A stretch of 64,000 bases of DNA from Chromera velia (lineage: Eukaryota > Sar > Chromeraceae): assembly GCA_018398765.1 (NCBI GenBank), contig JAHBMJ010002346.1:22501-86500 (forward strand), given 5' to 3'. Position numbers and translations under genes: made by a program. The notes below the pieces were generated by a model. The model ran no database searches. It was given only the letters and a program-made list of their open reading frames with translations, and was not told the origin of the DNA. Of the stretch, positions 22,823 through 32,539 are shown in pieces. Position 1 is the first letter of the stretch. Each line of letters starts with the position of its first letter.

Positions 22823-25639
22823 TGAGAGAGAGAAAAATGTTTACTGACCGTGGTTACAGTAGTGGCAAAGGACATGCAGTGGCATGCAGAGACAACAGTG
22901 TATTCCATGCCTTTTTCTTTTTCTGAAGCTATTTGACCACCGCCTCGGTGCCTGTGTATTTGGTGAATTGCAGAACAAAGATGTATTCACCTGTCAACAG
23001 AGAGAGAGGGATGTGAGGGTACCAGACGCGGAAAAGCTTCTCGAGCTCGAAAGGTTGGTCGGTCGGTCGGAGAGATAGTCGATCGATGTGTTGTTGCTGA
23101 TTTCAGTATGATCGAGTGACAAAGAAGAAAGGATCGAATGGAAGTCAGCAGAAAGAGGAGAAAGCGGCATTGGAGTTGACTGAAAAGGACGACATGCAGT
23201 TCTGTGGCCAATCGCGTAAGTTTCTCTTGTTGTTGTTTTTCTCTCGTTTCTCCTTCATCGTCCAAAATTCAATCACACGCTTGGACTTAATTTCTCCTGA
23301 AGGTTCTGATTCTCTTTGTTCTTCCCTTTGGGTTAAAAAAACTAACTTTAATTCTCCTCAGAGGCTCAGTGAAGGTCTTCAATTCTCTTTGTCATTCCCA
23401 TGCAGGCTGTGTCTAGCTTAACATCTCATGCATGCACTCTCTTGAAGTCTAAAATCTCCCGATCGATCTGGGCCATGCATGCAGAACGACTCATGAGCGG
23501 CTGAGAGATCAGCTGACGAGACTGTTCAATCAACTGATCGATGAATGTGGGTGAATTTTCGTTTGTAGTTGCGGTCAGGTCCTCATTGTTTTTTATTGAC
23601 GAATAAGATTTTGCAGGTGCGGTCAGGTCCTCAATGATTCTGGGGATGGTCAGCCTTTGGCCAGCAGTAAGAAAATTTTATTAAATGCAAGATTCTCTCA
23701 TCGCACAAGCAGTTTGTCTTCTTTGCTTCTTCGCAGTACGAGAAAGAAGCTCCGAAAAATACTCCCTGCCATACAGAAAGACAGAGACAATACAATGAAG
23801 GTGTCAATTGAGCGAGAGAGACTTTCCAAGGCAGTGAATGATGAAAAACTTCCAGAGGTACAGGCATCGTCAGTAAAGATGCAGAAATTCATCGATTTGG
23901 GTGCCTTTGGGGTGGTATTTTTGGGTAGTTTCCGGGGAAGGAAGGTAGCCATGAAGGTGGCTAGGTCGTCACAGAGAGGCAGCGATCTATTGAAAGAAGC
24001 GGTATTGGCTGCGAGGGTCGGCAAAGGGGAGGGCAAAAAGTGGGTCCCAAAGGTTCACGGGTATGTCTTTCTCCCGTGGGGGCAACTGCCATGGGGGGAA
24101 GCAGCAGAGATCGCAAGAAAGAGGGAGGAGGGAGATATTTGCTGTGGGATCCTCCTGGAGTGGGTGGAGGGAGTGAACCTAGAAATGTTCTTTGGCACGG
24201 GGGCTGCCAGCGGGTCCTCTGTAGTAGCGTTGGAGGTGGCCTGGCAGTTGTACGAGTTTTTGAACCATCTGGCCCTGCTCAAGATTGTGCATTGGTCAGA
24301 TGGACGTTTGATTTTTGTGCACATTTCGATGCGTCTTTGTTTCACCAACCTCTGTGTTCCTCCCTTCTTTCCCCTGCCTCCCGGTTTGTGACTGTTTTTG
24401 TGCGCTGTGCAGATCTCCGAGGGCCCGAACCCTTTGAGCGAGTGCTCGGGGTCTGCGTCATCGCGAGTTCTGGCAGATAAGTGTTTCAAGAAAATGAAGT
24501 TTTGCATGTGCCGTCTCTTTTGGTCACGTCGATTGTGTTTCTGCGAGTGTGTTGTCCGTCTCTCTGCTTCTTCATACAATTCCTCCAAGCTCAGTTGGTG
24601 GAGTGCAAGGCGTTTAACCTTGTGGTCGTGGGTTGGAACCCCAAGGAGGGTTCTCCGCTTGATTGTGGTCGTTTGTGTGCGTGTGTGTCTGTTGGGTGTG
24701 CGTCTAAATGTGAATCTGCGTGTATGAGAGAGAGGAAGACAGACAGACAGAGAAATGCAGAAGAGGAAGCGGCCTTCTGTCGACCCTTCAAAAACGTGTC
24801 TTTCTCGAATTTGAGCAGAGCGGTGCTCTGCCCGCAAAAAAATCAGCACGCGACACGTGGTTTTCTTCATCGAGTTGTCATTCTGGACGTGTGTTTTCTC
24901 TTTCTCTTCTGACTGAATGTGCTTTGCACTGATCTCCAGGCAAAGAACGTCTTCGTGTGTCCGGCTACGGCGCCGGGAAAAGGGATCCAAGTCAAGGTGA
25001 TCGACTTCGGGGAAGCCGTGGAGGCAGACGCAGAGGCAGGGAGAAAAGGGCATCCCTCCTTTCAGACGCCAGAGATGCTGGCCCAAGGCATGCCCATCTC
25101 CTGTCCCTCTGACACCTTTGCGGTGGGACTGCTCCTGTGGTGGATGCTGACTCGCCTTCCTCTGTGGCAGGAGGCAGTCAGACGTCTGGAGGAGGGAGGT
25201 GGGAGATGAAAACTTTGCCTTCACACTCCCCCAGCAGCACCATGCCATCGCTTTCGAGGAACTGCGCCCCCCTCTTGACCTCCTCCCTCAAACGGACGCC
25301 GCTCTTCCCCCCTCCTCTCTTGACGCCCTCCGGCAGGTCCTCAGATCTTGTTGGAAAGAGGAGCCCGACAGAAGGGTGGCGCCGGAGGACGCAGCAGAGA
25401 AACTAACAGCCCTCCAAGGCTCTACTCCAGAGGACCTGGAAGGGGCCCTCAATTCCTTTATTTGCTCCCTCAGCAGCAAAGAATTCTCTAGCGAGGGCTC
25501 CGGGTCTTTGCAGCAGGATGACGTGAGCAAAGGAGGGTCAGAACCTTCGAGCGAGTGCTCGGGGTCAGCACCCAAGGTTGCGAATGCATCTGACATCGAT
25601 GCCAGAGAGGACGAAAAGGAAGACGACGACTTTTGGTGA
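19020..25639 (+). CDS. MGNCC-anchored coiled-coil protein with C-terminal protein kinase domain
   Basis: The first exon (19020-20099, 360 codons) starts MGNCC, a classic N-myristoylation plus palmitoylation signal. It then forms a long Glu/Lys-rich coiled coil broken by Gly/Ser linkers, with a repeated unit (KLEM-EGQ-KK-MDML). Further in-phase exons include 20564-20647, 21282-21377, 21428-21480, 21539-21608 and 22051-22554. Around 23878-24298 a kinase N-lobe follows: a glycine loop (GAFGVV), VAMK with the ATP-binding Lys, and a helix-C Glu. From about 24940 come AKN of the catalytic loop, DFG (about 25003-25011), TPE in place of APE, SDTFAVGLLLW and the Cys-Trp-x-x-x-Pro-x-x-R subdomain XI. 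The tail is acidic and ends at 25639. Likely a membrane-tethered Ser/Thr or TKL-type kinase; substrate unknown. Phases between 22554 and 23750 do not all close, so two genes (coiled coil; kinase) remain possible. A frame change near 25186-25205 suggests a tiny intron or a base error. Confidence 0.7.
22696..22820. repeat. (GAG)n and (CAGA)n microsatellites in an intron
   Basis: A GAGGAG run at about 22706-22742 and a GACAGACA run at about 22780-22820 lie between the exon ending at 22554 and the one beginning at 22974. Confidence 0.9.
24580..24652 (+). pseudogene. tRNA-Lys-like sequence in a kinase-gene intron
   Basis: The stretch folds as a tRNA cloverleaf. The acceptor strands TTCCTCC/GGAGGGT pair at six of seven positions with one G-T. 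The D arm GCTC/GAGT carries the A-box-like AGCTCAGTTGG. The anticodon stem is CAAGG/CCTTG, the variable loop has five bases, and the T arm carries the B-box-like GGTTGGAACCC. The anticodon loop CGTTTAA would give UUU (Lys), but the universal U33 is G, and the T arm and position 1:72 each have a mismatch. The body closely resembles eukaryotic tRNA-Lys. I read it as a tRNA pseudogene or a tRNA-derived SINE head. It is in the same orientation as the host gene. Confidence 0.7.
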
Positions 25640-25829
25640 CTCTCTTGGTTCTTTTCTTTCCACGACTGTCCTGAACACAGTTGACAATGTCTCTGTTGTC
25701 AAGGTCAAAGGAATATGCGTGAAAGAGTTCCAAACTACTGAATACTTGATTATGCGGGAAAGAGGGAGGAACAGAGAACTTGAAAGGACTTAATGAGCTG
25801 GGGCACGATGTTAGATCACGGTAGATGTA

Positions 25830-27535
25830 AGCCATCATCATCATCATCATCATCATACGCCATCGCTATCGGCCCATAATAGGCGTCTAGCGTTCGGCAA
25901 GTCACAACACGCAAGGCAGATTATTAAATGATGGACCCTTATTTCACAACCTTTAGCAAATAGCTTAACAGCTGCATTTTTTCTCAAACTCTTCCACTTC
26001 TGGCAGGGCGTGCTTGCGCATGAGCGAGGCTGCTTCATGTGATGTTGACTGCCAGCCATGCCATGCCACCTCATAACGCCATCCTCTTCCCTGCTTGTAC
26101 TTCCTAAGAATTTCCTTCACCTGACAGCCCTGAACCCAGCTTCCCTTCTTTTCTTTGACTGCCTTCTTCGGCTGCTCTGGCTGTCTGGGGGCGAGGTCCT
26201 TATGTGCTTTGCTTGTGTGAATGCGAAGCCCCCGGGGGGTGGAAAACGTTCGTCCACATGCCTCACACTTCGCATCTCCATCTCTCTGCCCCTTTCTCAC
26301 TTCCCTTTTCTTTTCCTTTTCCTCCGCTGCTCTCTCCTCTACCTTTTTCACCCCATCTTGAATTAACGCCCTCCACCTGCCTCTATGAGAGGCAAGTGTC
26401 TGCCACTCGGCCTCATTGATTTCCAGAAGGCGGAAATCAGAGAGGACACAGTCGCTCCAACGAAGGAGGGGTCGACCAAGGGGGCGCTCTCCTTGGAGAT
26501 GCCCAAACAACAACTGACGGGGAAGACGCTCTCCCCCCATTCTCCCAACATGCCCCAGCCACCGGAGTCTGGCAAGTCGGATGGTGCTCTCAATCGTGCG
26601 CAATCCAAATGCACGGCGGAGGGCGGCGTCAGGAGTACGCTCCTGACGAGGCTGGTTCGTCACCTGCCTCACACGCGCCATACACCATGACTCCAACTTC
26701 CCGATCTGGTCTTTTCGGGCTGCCCACGTCTCTGCCCCATAGAGGAGGGCGGGGAGGACTGCACCTCTGAACATGTGCATTTTTGTCTTTGTTGTGAGCC
26801 CTGCCCGCTTCCACACCTCCCCTTGCAACTTTCCCCACACCATCCCTGCTTTCTGAATGCGGTGATAGATCTCTCCATTGAGAGACCCGTCATTCGACAT
26901 CACACACCCCAGGTACCGGAACTGCTCTACCTCCTGCAGGGGCTGTCCCTTGATGGCAATGGTGGACTGACGTGGCTCTCCTGTGTGCTTTTCCTCCCCT
27001 CTCCCCGGCTGCACCATCATCTCTGTCTTCTTGATGGAGATTTTCAATCCCCACCTGTCGCACGCTGCCTGCAGACGATGTGCAAACTCCTGCATGCGAC
27101 GCTCTCGCGTCTCGGGTGCGGCCAGGTCGTCTGCAAACTTCAGATCAGTGACACTGATCTTGAAGGCGGACCGCCCTGCCTTCTTGCTCGTAAAAGGCTC
27201 TGCAAAATCCACCTCCACCTCTACCCCCCCATCCCAGCCCTGCAAGGCCTCCTGCACAACTGCTTCGAAAAGGATAAGGAAAAGGAGAGGCCCGATCACA
27301 CATCCCTGTCTGACCCCATTCTCAACTGCAAACGGCTCTGTTCTCTCTCCATTCACCTCTACACACGCCTCCATGTCTTGCATGAACGACATGATGATGT
27401 CTGTCAGGAGGGGGGGAATGCCCACCTTCAAAAGCAAAGCACGGAGGGCGACACGGTTAACTGTGTCGAAGGCCTTTGTCAGGTCAACAAACAGCCAGAA
27501 CAGACGAATCTGCCTCTCCATAAACAGGTGTAAAC
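25830..27535 (-). mobile_element. 5'-truncated LINE with (ATG)n tail
   Basis: The minus-strand element carries the RT ORF below, a ~110-bp 3' UTR, and a 3' tail of (ATG)n at about 25832-25856. The 3' UTR contains ACGCTAGACGC and TATGGGCCGATA just before the tail. A shorter plus-strand copy of the same 3' end is found at 51205-51262, which defines a family. The 5' end is lost at about 27535, before RT motifs 1 and 2. I found no convincing target duplication. Confidence 0.85.
25965..27521 (-). CDS. LINE reverse transcriptase with C2H2 finger and chromodomain-like C-terminus
   Basis: The 518-residue open frame starts inside the RT palm. It has FVDLTKAFDTVNR (11-23, catalytic Asp), GVRQGCVIGP (69-78) and FADD (129-132, catalytic Asp pair), followed by FRYLGCVMS (201-209) and the GAETW thumb motif (262-266). 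The tail adds a C2H2 finger (C419, C422, H435, H440) in a basic linker. After it comes a segment (about 468-514) with the chromodomain pattern VKEIL...YEVAWHGW...LPEVEEFEKK. RT and finger assignments rest on clear motifs. The chromodomain is my inference from pattern. The frame is intact to its stop, but the endonuclease and the RT fingers are missing, so this copy is not complete. The ATG at 27521 is only the first available one. Confidence 0.85.
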   Translation of the reverse strand: MERQIRLFWLFVDLTKAFDTVNRVALRALLLKVGIPPLLTDIIMSFMQDMEACVEVNGERTEPFAVENGVRQGCVIGPLLFLILFEAVVQEALQGWDGGVEVEVDFAEPFTSKKAGRSAFKISVTDLKFADDLAAPETRERRMQEFAHRLQAACDRWGLKISIKKTEMMVQPGRGEEKHTGEPRQSTIAIKGQPLQEVEQFRYLGCVMSNDGSLNGEIYHRIQKAGMVWGKLQGEVWKRAGLTTKTKMHMFRGAVLPALLYGAETWAARKDQIGKLESWCMARVRQVTNQPRQERTPDAALRRAFGLRTIESTIRLARLRWLGHVGRMGGERLPRQLLFGHLQGERPLGRPLLRWSDCVLSDFRLLEINEAEWQTLASHRGRWRALIQDGVKKVEERAAEEKEKKREVRKGQRDGDAKCEACGRTFSTPRGLRIHTSKAHKDLAPRQPEQPKKAVKEKKGSWVQGCQVKEILRKYKQGRGWRYEVAWHGWQSTSHEAASLMRKHALPEVEEFEKKCSC

Positions 27536-28830
27536 AGACGGCAATGGTACCAATGGTTCAAGTTGCGCTTGCTCAGCTTGGACCCTGCTTTCTCCGCTCT
27601 TATCAGCTCAGGTATAGGATCTGTAAACTAAAAGTTATATTTATTTTCAATACATTAATTTACTTTTGATTAAGCCTGATCCTGAACCGAGTCCTGAACT
27701 TTAAATTTTAAAATGTTTTTAATTTTAAAACTTAAAAATTGAGAAGCTCTAACTTGATGCGTATGATACTCATATTTTCTTTTCCTCATTTTCGCTACAA
27801 CAGTGTATAACAACACGGAGTGAATTGACAAATGTCAGACAGTGTATTCAAGTGAATTTAGATGAATCCAGAGGTGGATTTAAGTAAATTTGCACAGTAA
27901 ATTTATTATTAAAGTAAATTTAAGTGAATTTATGTAACAAATTGTGTTTATAGAAAAAATGAGGAAAAATGAAGTGAATTTGCCTGGCAATGCCTACAAG
28001 TTGCCAGGAATATGAAAGAATTTAAAGTAGAAATATGAAGAAATATGCAGGAATATAGAGTAGGAACTTGAATATGAATTTAAGAAATATGTAAGATTAT
28101 GCAGGAATATGAGGTAGGAATCTATACAGGTCAAAATCAGTAGAAATTTGAAAATTAAATTCTAGATTAAATTCCTGTAAAATAGGAAATAAAGATAAAA
28201 TTTCCTAGCAGTAGGAATTTGACTAGAAATTTCATAAAAAACATAGGTAGGAATATGGAGGGTGGCATTACTCTAAATATATTCGTAGAGCACTATGTAA
28301 AACTAGATGTAAAATTTGTAGATCACTATAAACCAAGAAGTCCAAGCTATATAAAATTATTGCAAAATTTGAAAAAAAAATAATAGTCTACTAGTAGTAC
28401 TTCTACTAGTTTTCTGGCTCTATTTGATCTAGTTTGCTTATACACTGGCCCCGTAAAGCAGTAGCAAGAAGCAATCGATTTAGCAATCAATACTAGAATA
28501 GTATAAAGAAACTTGAAGCCAACCTTCTTTTTGTCTGCCTCGAATTAAAACTAAATAGAATGGTAACGATTGATTGCACATGAAAATACTGGTAATAATT
28601 CATAGAAATTTGTAGTTAGTTTAATAGCTAACCCCGCTAAACTAGCAGTTAAACCTAGTTTTATTTATAGACTAAATTAATTATAGTACTAAAATATAAC
28701 TTCTTTAACTATTACAGTGTAGTATTACTATAAGACTGAATTAAATAAATGTTTTTAACTTGACAAATAGATGTAAATAGTAGTTATCACAAACTTGAAT
28801 TACATAGATACCGTGACATGAATGATCCAG
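27536..28830. other. AT-rich block with degenerate AAGTGAATTTA / GAAATATG words
   Basis: Strongly AT-rich with no gene. At 27830-28260 it is built of imperfect short repeats such as AAGTAAATTTA/AAGTGAATTTA and AGGAATATG/AAATATGAAG, which suggests old tandem expansion. Similar AT-rich blocks recur at about 11.2-12.5, 33.5-34.1, 51.3-52.1, 56.6-57.2 and 62.7-63.7 kb. Confidence 0.6.
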
Positions 28831-29530
28831 TTGTTTTTGAATAATCAAAATATCAATGCATGTGAAAGTTCAGAGGCTTCAAATAGCGTAACGCAATTCA
28901 ATCGTTGTGCCTACAGTAGTTGGTTGCACGGCACCATTCATCAAGCCGCCTGCCGTTCCATCAACCCTCTTGGGAGTGTCCTGTCCCCGCCTTTGAGAAC
29001 TATTTGTTTAGAACCCAAGCAACGAGGAAAGCTCGATTGACTCCAAAGATCATGCGCATCATTTTGCAATCAGCTGACAGATAGAATTGCAGGAAGAAAG
29101 ACTAAAGGCTCTTCCTCACCTTTCTTCTCCTTTCACCCGACTGATGGTCAGATCGATAGAACAAAAGATGGATAGATAGATTATTAGAGAGAGACAGACA
29201 AACAGCTCAGGAATAGGCAAGAGATTGACAAGATTGTACCCTCCCCTCCTTCACCTCTCCCGAAATAAACGTTACAAAAAGGTCATGCTTCCATATCAAA
29301 CAACGATGCATGCCTGCCTGGCCCCCGTAGAACACAACGAAAACATGCAACTTCCTTCGGGCATGTGTTGCAATCACATGACGGTCCGCAAACAGAGCGT
29401 GATCAACTGAATGTAAACGCACAGCGCAAAACAAGGTGCAAACTCCTTCTCCCCTCCCCAATCTCTGTATAACTCCCCTGCAGTCACCCCATGCGAACTT
29501 ATTTTCACTAAACATCTTCTGTGCATGAGC
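28831..29530. other. Spacer and probable 3' UTR of the next gene
   Basis: No coding region supported. The part next to 29531 lies downstream of a minus-strand stop codon and probably includes its 3' UTR. Confidence 0.4.
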
Positions 29531-30604
29531 TCACTGGGGGCCCGCACGGAGAGCCGGCTGCACCAAGTGCGAAAAGAAGCTGACGGATTCTACGAGGGCA
29601 GTGGAGTTTTGCCGCTTCGATCCCCCGAACTGCGCGAAGCAGTCTTCCTTCTTGCACCACCCCGTTCTGTTTGTCAGTGCTGCTTCATCCGACCCGTCCT
29701 CAAGATGGGAGCTCCAGCAGTCGTAAGAGCAGATGTGTGCGGCAGCCAGGTACTGCCCCCCCTTCCCGTCGTGAATGCCCCAGGCAAAAGACCAGGTGGA
29801 GAGCCAAGGCATGTTCTCGTTGGAGAAGGTCATCACCCCCGTGCGATCTCCGAACTGAATCAGCTCTTTGGAGGAGACCCCCAACTCGGGGGGGATTTCG
29901 CCGCTCTTAGACGTCATCGGTGCAGCAAGCTGTCTCTCTGAGGACTCCGACTGAAGAGTAGGAGCAGCAAAAACAGCATCGAGGTAGCTATCCTCTGAAA
30001 CGGGCTTGGAGTCCATGATCTCTGAAGAATCTGCTTCCTTCTTCTCTGCCTGGTCAGAGACTTCAACAGAATCTCCAAGAAGTCGCCACGCCCATGCACG
30101 AGCACACGGCCTCCGGGAGGTTTTCTGCAGAAAGGATTGTCATACAGGGGAGAAGAAAAGTTCAGCAAAGACTTGTGCGGTAGAACAAGAGACAAAACAA
30201 TCTCTGAGTGAACAGACTGCAGGTGAATACAATGAGAAAATGAGCAAGGACACAAACAGATGTATGCTTGAATGCAGAGGCAGACACCGTGCAGACGACT
30301 GACCAGCTTTGAAGATGAGGTCATTGATGCACTCCAGGAAGGACCCGAGCTCACCGCCCTCCGCGGTTTCACCTTCAAGAAGTGTGTTGTTCACGGACTG
30401 AAGAAGTGTTGTTTTGCTGTTGCATGTCAGGCCCATGGTGTTGGCATCAGCAGGGTAGGGGTACTCAAAAGGAGTCACAGTCAGGTTGCCCGACTTGGTC
30501 ACGGACATCTCAGGTGCTCTCTCTGAAAGAAGCCGACGGAGCAGGGGTGCCGCTTCGCTGGCAGAGGACAGAACTGCCAGGGCGGTGAGGGAAAAGCCCG
30601 CCAT
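29531..30604 (-). CDS. Hypothetical secreted protein, at least two exons
   Basis: The first exon (30604 to 30304) starts with a hydrophobic signal peptide (MAGFSLTALAVLSSASEA). It has N-glycosylation sites (NLT, NNT) and ends at a GTCAGT donor. The last exon begins near 30124 after CTGCAG and ends at the stop at 29531. Its reading frame from about 30050 on encodes Trp/Cys-containing sequence (WLSTWSFAWGIHDG, CSYDCW) with no family I recognise. Phases of the two exons do not match directly, so a further small intron or an error lies near 30050-30120. Likely a secreted or surface protein; function unknown. A TATA-like word and TTGACGCACGC lie upstream. Confidence 0.6.
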
Positions 30605-30974
30605 TTGACAATTGAGTGTTGCTCGACTGTTGCAGTGTTGCTTGATGTTGCACTCTGACTTGTGTACGTCAGGTTTGCGGTTTTGCGGTTGTTAGAGGAG
30701 GTTAGATGAACTTGATAGATCCAGCGTTGGTCGCGTTTGGAATGAATGTGTAGAAACTCTGAATTTTCTCCTCCAACAAACAATTCCCGACGAGCTATAT
30801 TAATATATATATGCACTGTTGCATTGCATGTCCTTCAAAAAGTCTTTCAGTTGCCCCGGAAAGTCTTCTGCCAGGTTGCTTGGGGGGCTCTTACAGGTTC
30901 AAAACTTTCGTTTTCGGTACAAACATGGATCGTTCGCACGGCGGCATACACCCCCGAATCTTTCCGGGGCCACT

Positions 30975-31000
30975 CACGTTATATAGTGCGTGCGTCAATT
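30975..31000 (-). promoter_or_regulatory. TTGACGCACGC next to a TATA-like word
   Basis: On the minus strand TTGACGCACGC is followed within a few bases by CTATATAACG, about 380 bases upstream of the ATG at 30604. The same decamer recurs near other gene starts in the window. Its role as a promoter element is inference. Confidence 0.4.
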
Positions 31001-31565
31001 GCAACACGCAGTGCAACACATGATGCACTAGCTGATCTCGCGAGAGTCGCGTCGGACGTTGTCCAACGTCGCGGATCGACTGAATCCTCGTAATTGAGTT
31101 GGAAACGGATTTCAAGCTCCTAAGAGGATCGTGACCCTTATAGACCATACAGGTTCCATACATGCTTATATGGATACACACGGTGCGTCTGCGACTTGCC
31201 ATGCAGGCCTTCTGCTGTAGGAGCAGGTGACTCGATTCACGATTCCAGCTGTAGGCACCGCAGTTTGGCATCAGACTGTCTTGCAACAGTGCTCCATGCA
31301 GTATGTATGGATTTCCGCTGACTTGATGCCTGCTTCTTGGATGCAAAGAGTTTCTGGAACGGATTCACGAAAGCCCCTGGTGCTCAGGGGGGCCCTGCAG
31401 TGCCACCTGCATGCACACCCATACGTGCCCGGTGGCTTCTACTCTTACAGTTAGCCCCCTACGTCCTGCCTGGGGCAACGCCCCTGTGCACTGATACACG
31501 AAGTTGGAAGACTTTGGAAGAGTTGATTCACGTAACTGCTGCCTCAGCTGGTAATTTCTTCTTCT

Positions 31566-31793
31566 ATGTCTGCTTGGTTGACTCACCAAACAGAGATGGG
31601 TCACCCGCCTTTTCTGGAATGTGCGATCTGCATTGAGCAAGGGGACATGGTTGCGTCCGTCTATATGCCGGTGCAAGGAGGGACGGACATGCACTGTTTC
31701 TGTTCGAGTTGCAGGGCCAAGCTGAATACCAGTGCATGGGAGCGGCCCGGCTGCTCCTTCTGCAGTTCTCCTTTGGACCTGCGCAGCGAGTAA
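31566..31793 (+). CDS. Small RING-finger-like ORF
   Basis: The 75-residue frame has CAIC (C19, C22), HCFCSSC (H43, C44, C46, C49) and CSFC (C63, C66), in the order and spacing of a C3HC4 RING domain, the zinc-binding fold of many E3 ubiquitin ligases. The usual third Cys of the CxHxFC element is not in its place, so the domain is atypical or decayed. It may be the first exon of a longer gene with the ankyrin relics downstream on the same strand, or a relic itself. No targeting signal is seen. Confidence 0.5.
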   Translation: MSAWLTHQTEMGHPPFLECAICIEQGDMVASVYMPVQGGTDMHCFCSSCRAKLNTSAWERPGCSFCSSPLDLRSE

Positions 31794-32539
31794 ATTGAGA
31801 AGGTCACACAAGGGTGGAAGAATGTCGCAGGGGTACGCGGAGCGAAAGGTATGGGATGGTGGTGAAGAGGTGGTATTCCGATCAGCATGAAGGCGCATGC
31901 ATGAGGGAGGAAGGCTTTCCCTTTGGATTCGGGCATGCAGGGAAGACAGCAGCCTGCAATGCCATGCAGCAGGCACGGGGACGGGGACAGGGACAGCAAA
32001 GGGTAACGTGAGAGCTAGAGCGTCGCCCTCGGTCATTTTGGTTTTGGTATCCCGGGTTCTTGTTGGCCTGCACTTGTACTCTTCTCTTCTGCAATCTGAT
32101 TTAAGTTTAGGACACGTGCACACAGACGGAGGCTTGGAGAAAGTCAGAAGAGAAATTGCTCTCCCAAGTCGCCTGACTCTGTACCCTCTCCAATGCTGCA
32201 AAAGTCCGTGTACTGAACTTTGCGGCTTCGAGAGATTACAGAGTTGCCATACAGAGGGACTGTTGCTATCCAGAAAGCAAAACTGAGCGGCATTCCCGTT
32301 GGTGCATCCGATCTCGATGAAGAGCTTTCTCCCGATCCTTCGCAATGTTGCCCCCACCCAGACCTCAGCTTCAAATTGGTCTCTGGGGTGGAAGGGTGCG
32401 GGAACTTTTCTGTTGAGACGAGACGGAGGAGAGCCTGAGTGTGGGGAAGAGGTTGGCAAGGACATCACCGCCTTGGGAAAGAACTGCTTTGACTTTCCTC
32501 CATGAGATCTCTTCATGCTAGTCCCTCTCCTTCTTCGTT

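Noticed and set aside
24055-25248. 397-codon minus-strand open frame
   Set aside because: It lies opposite the kinase domain, whose plus-strand motifs are unmistakable, and shows no motif of its own.
26775-27669. Plus-strand frames of 228-252 codons
   Set aside because: They are antisense shadows of the LINE reverse transcriptase.
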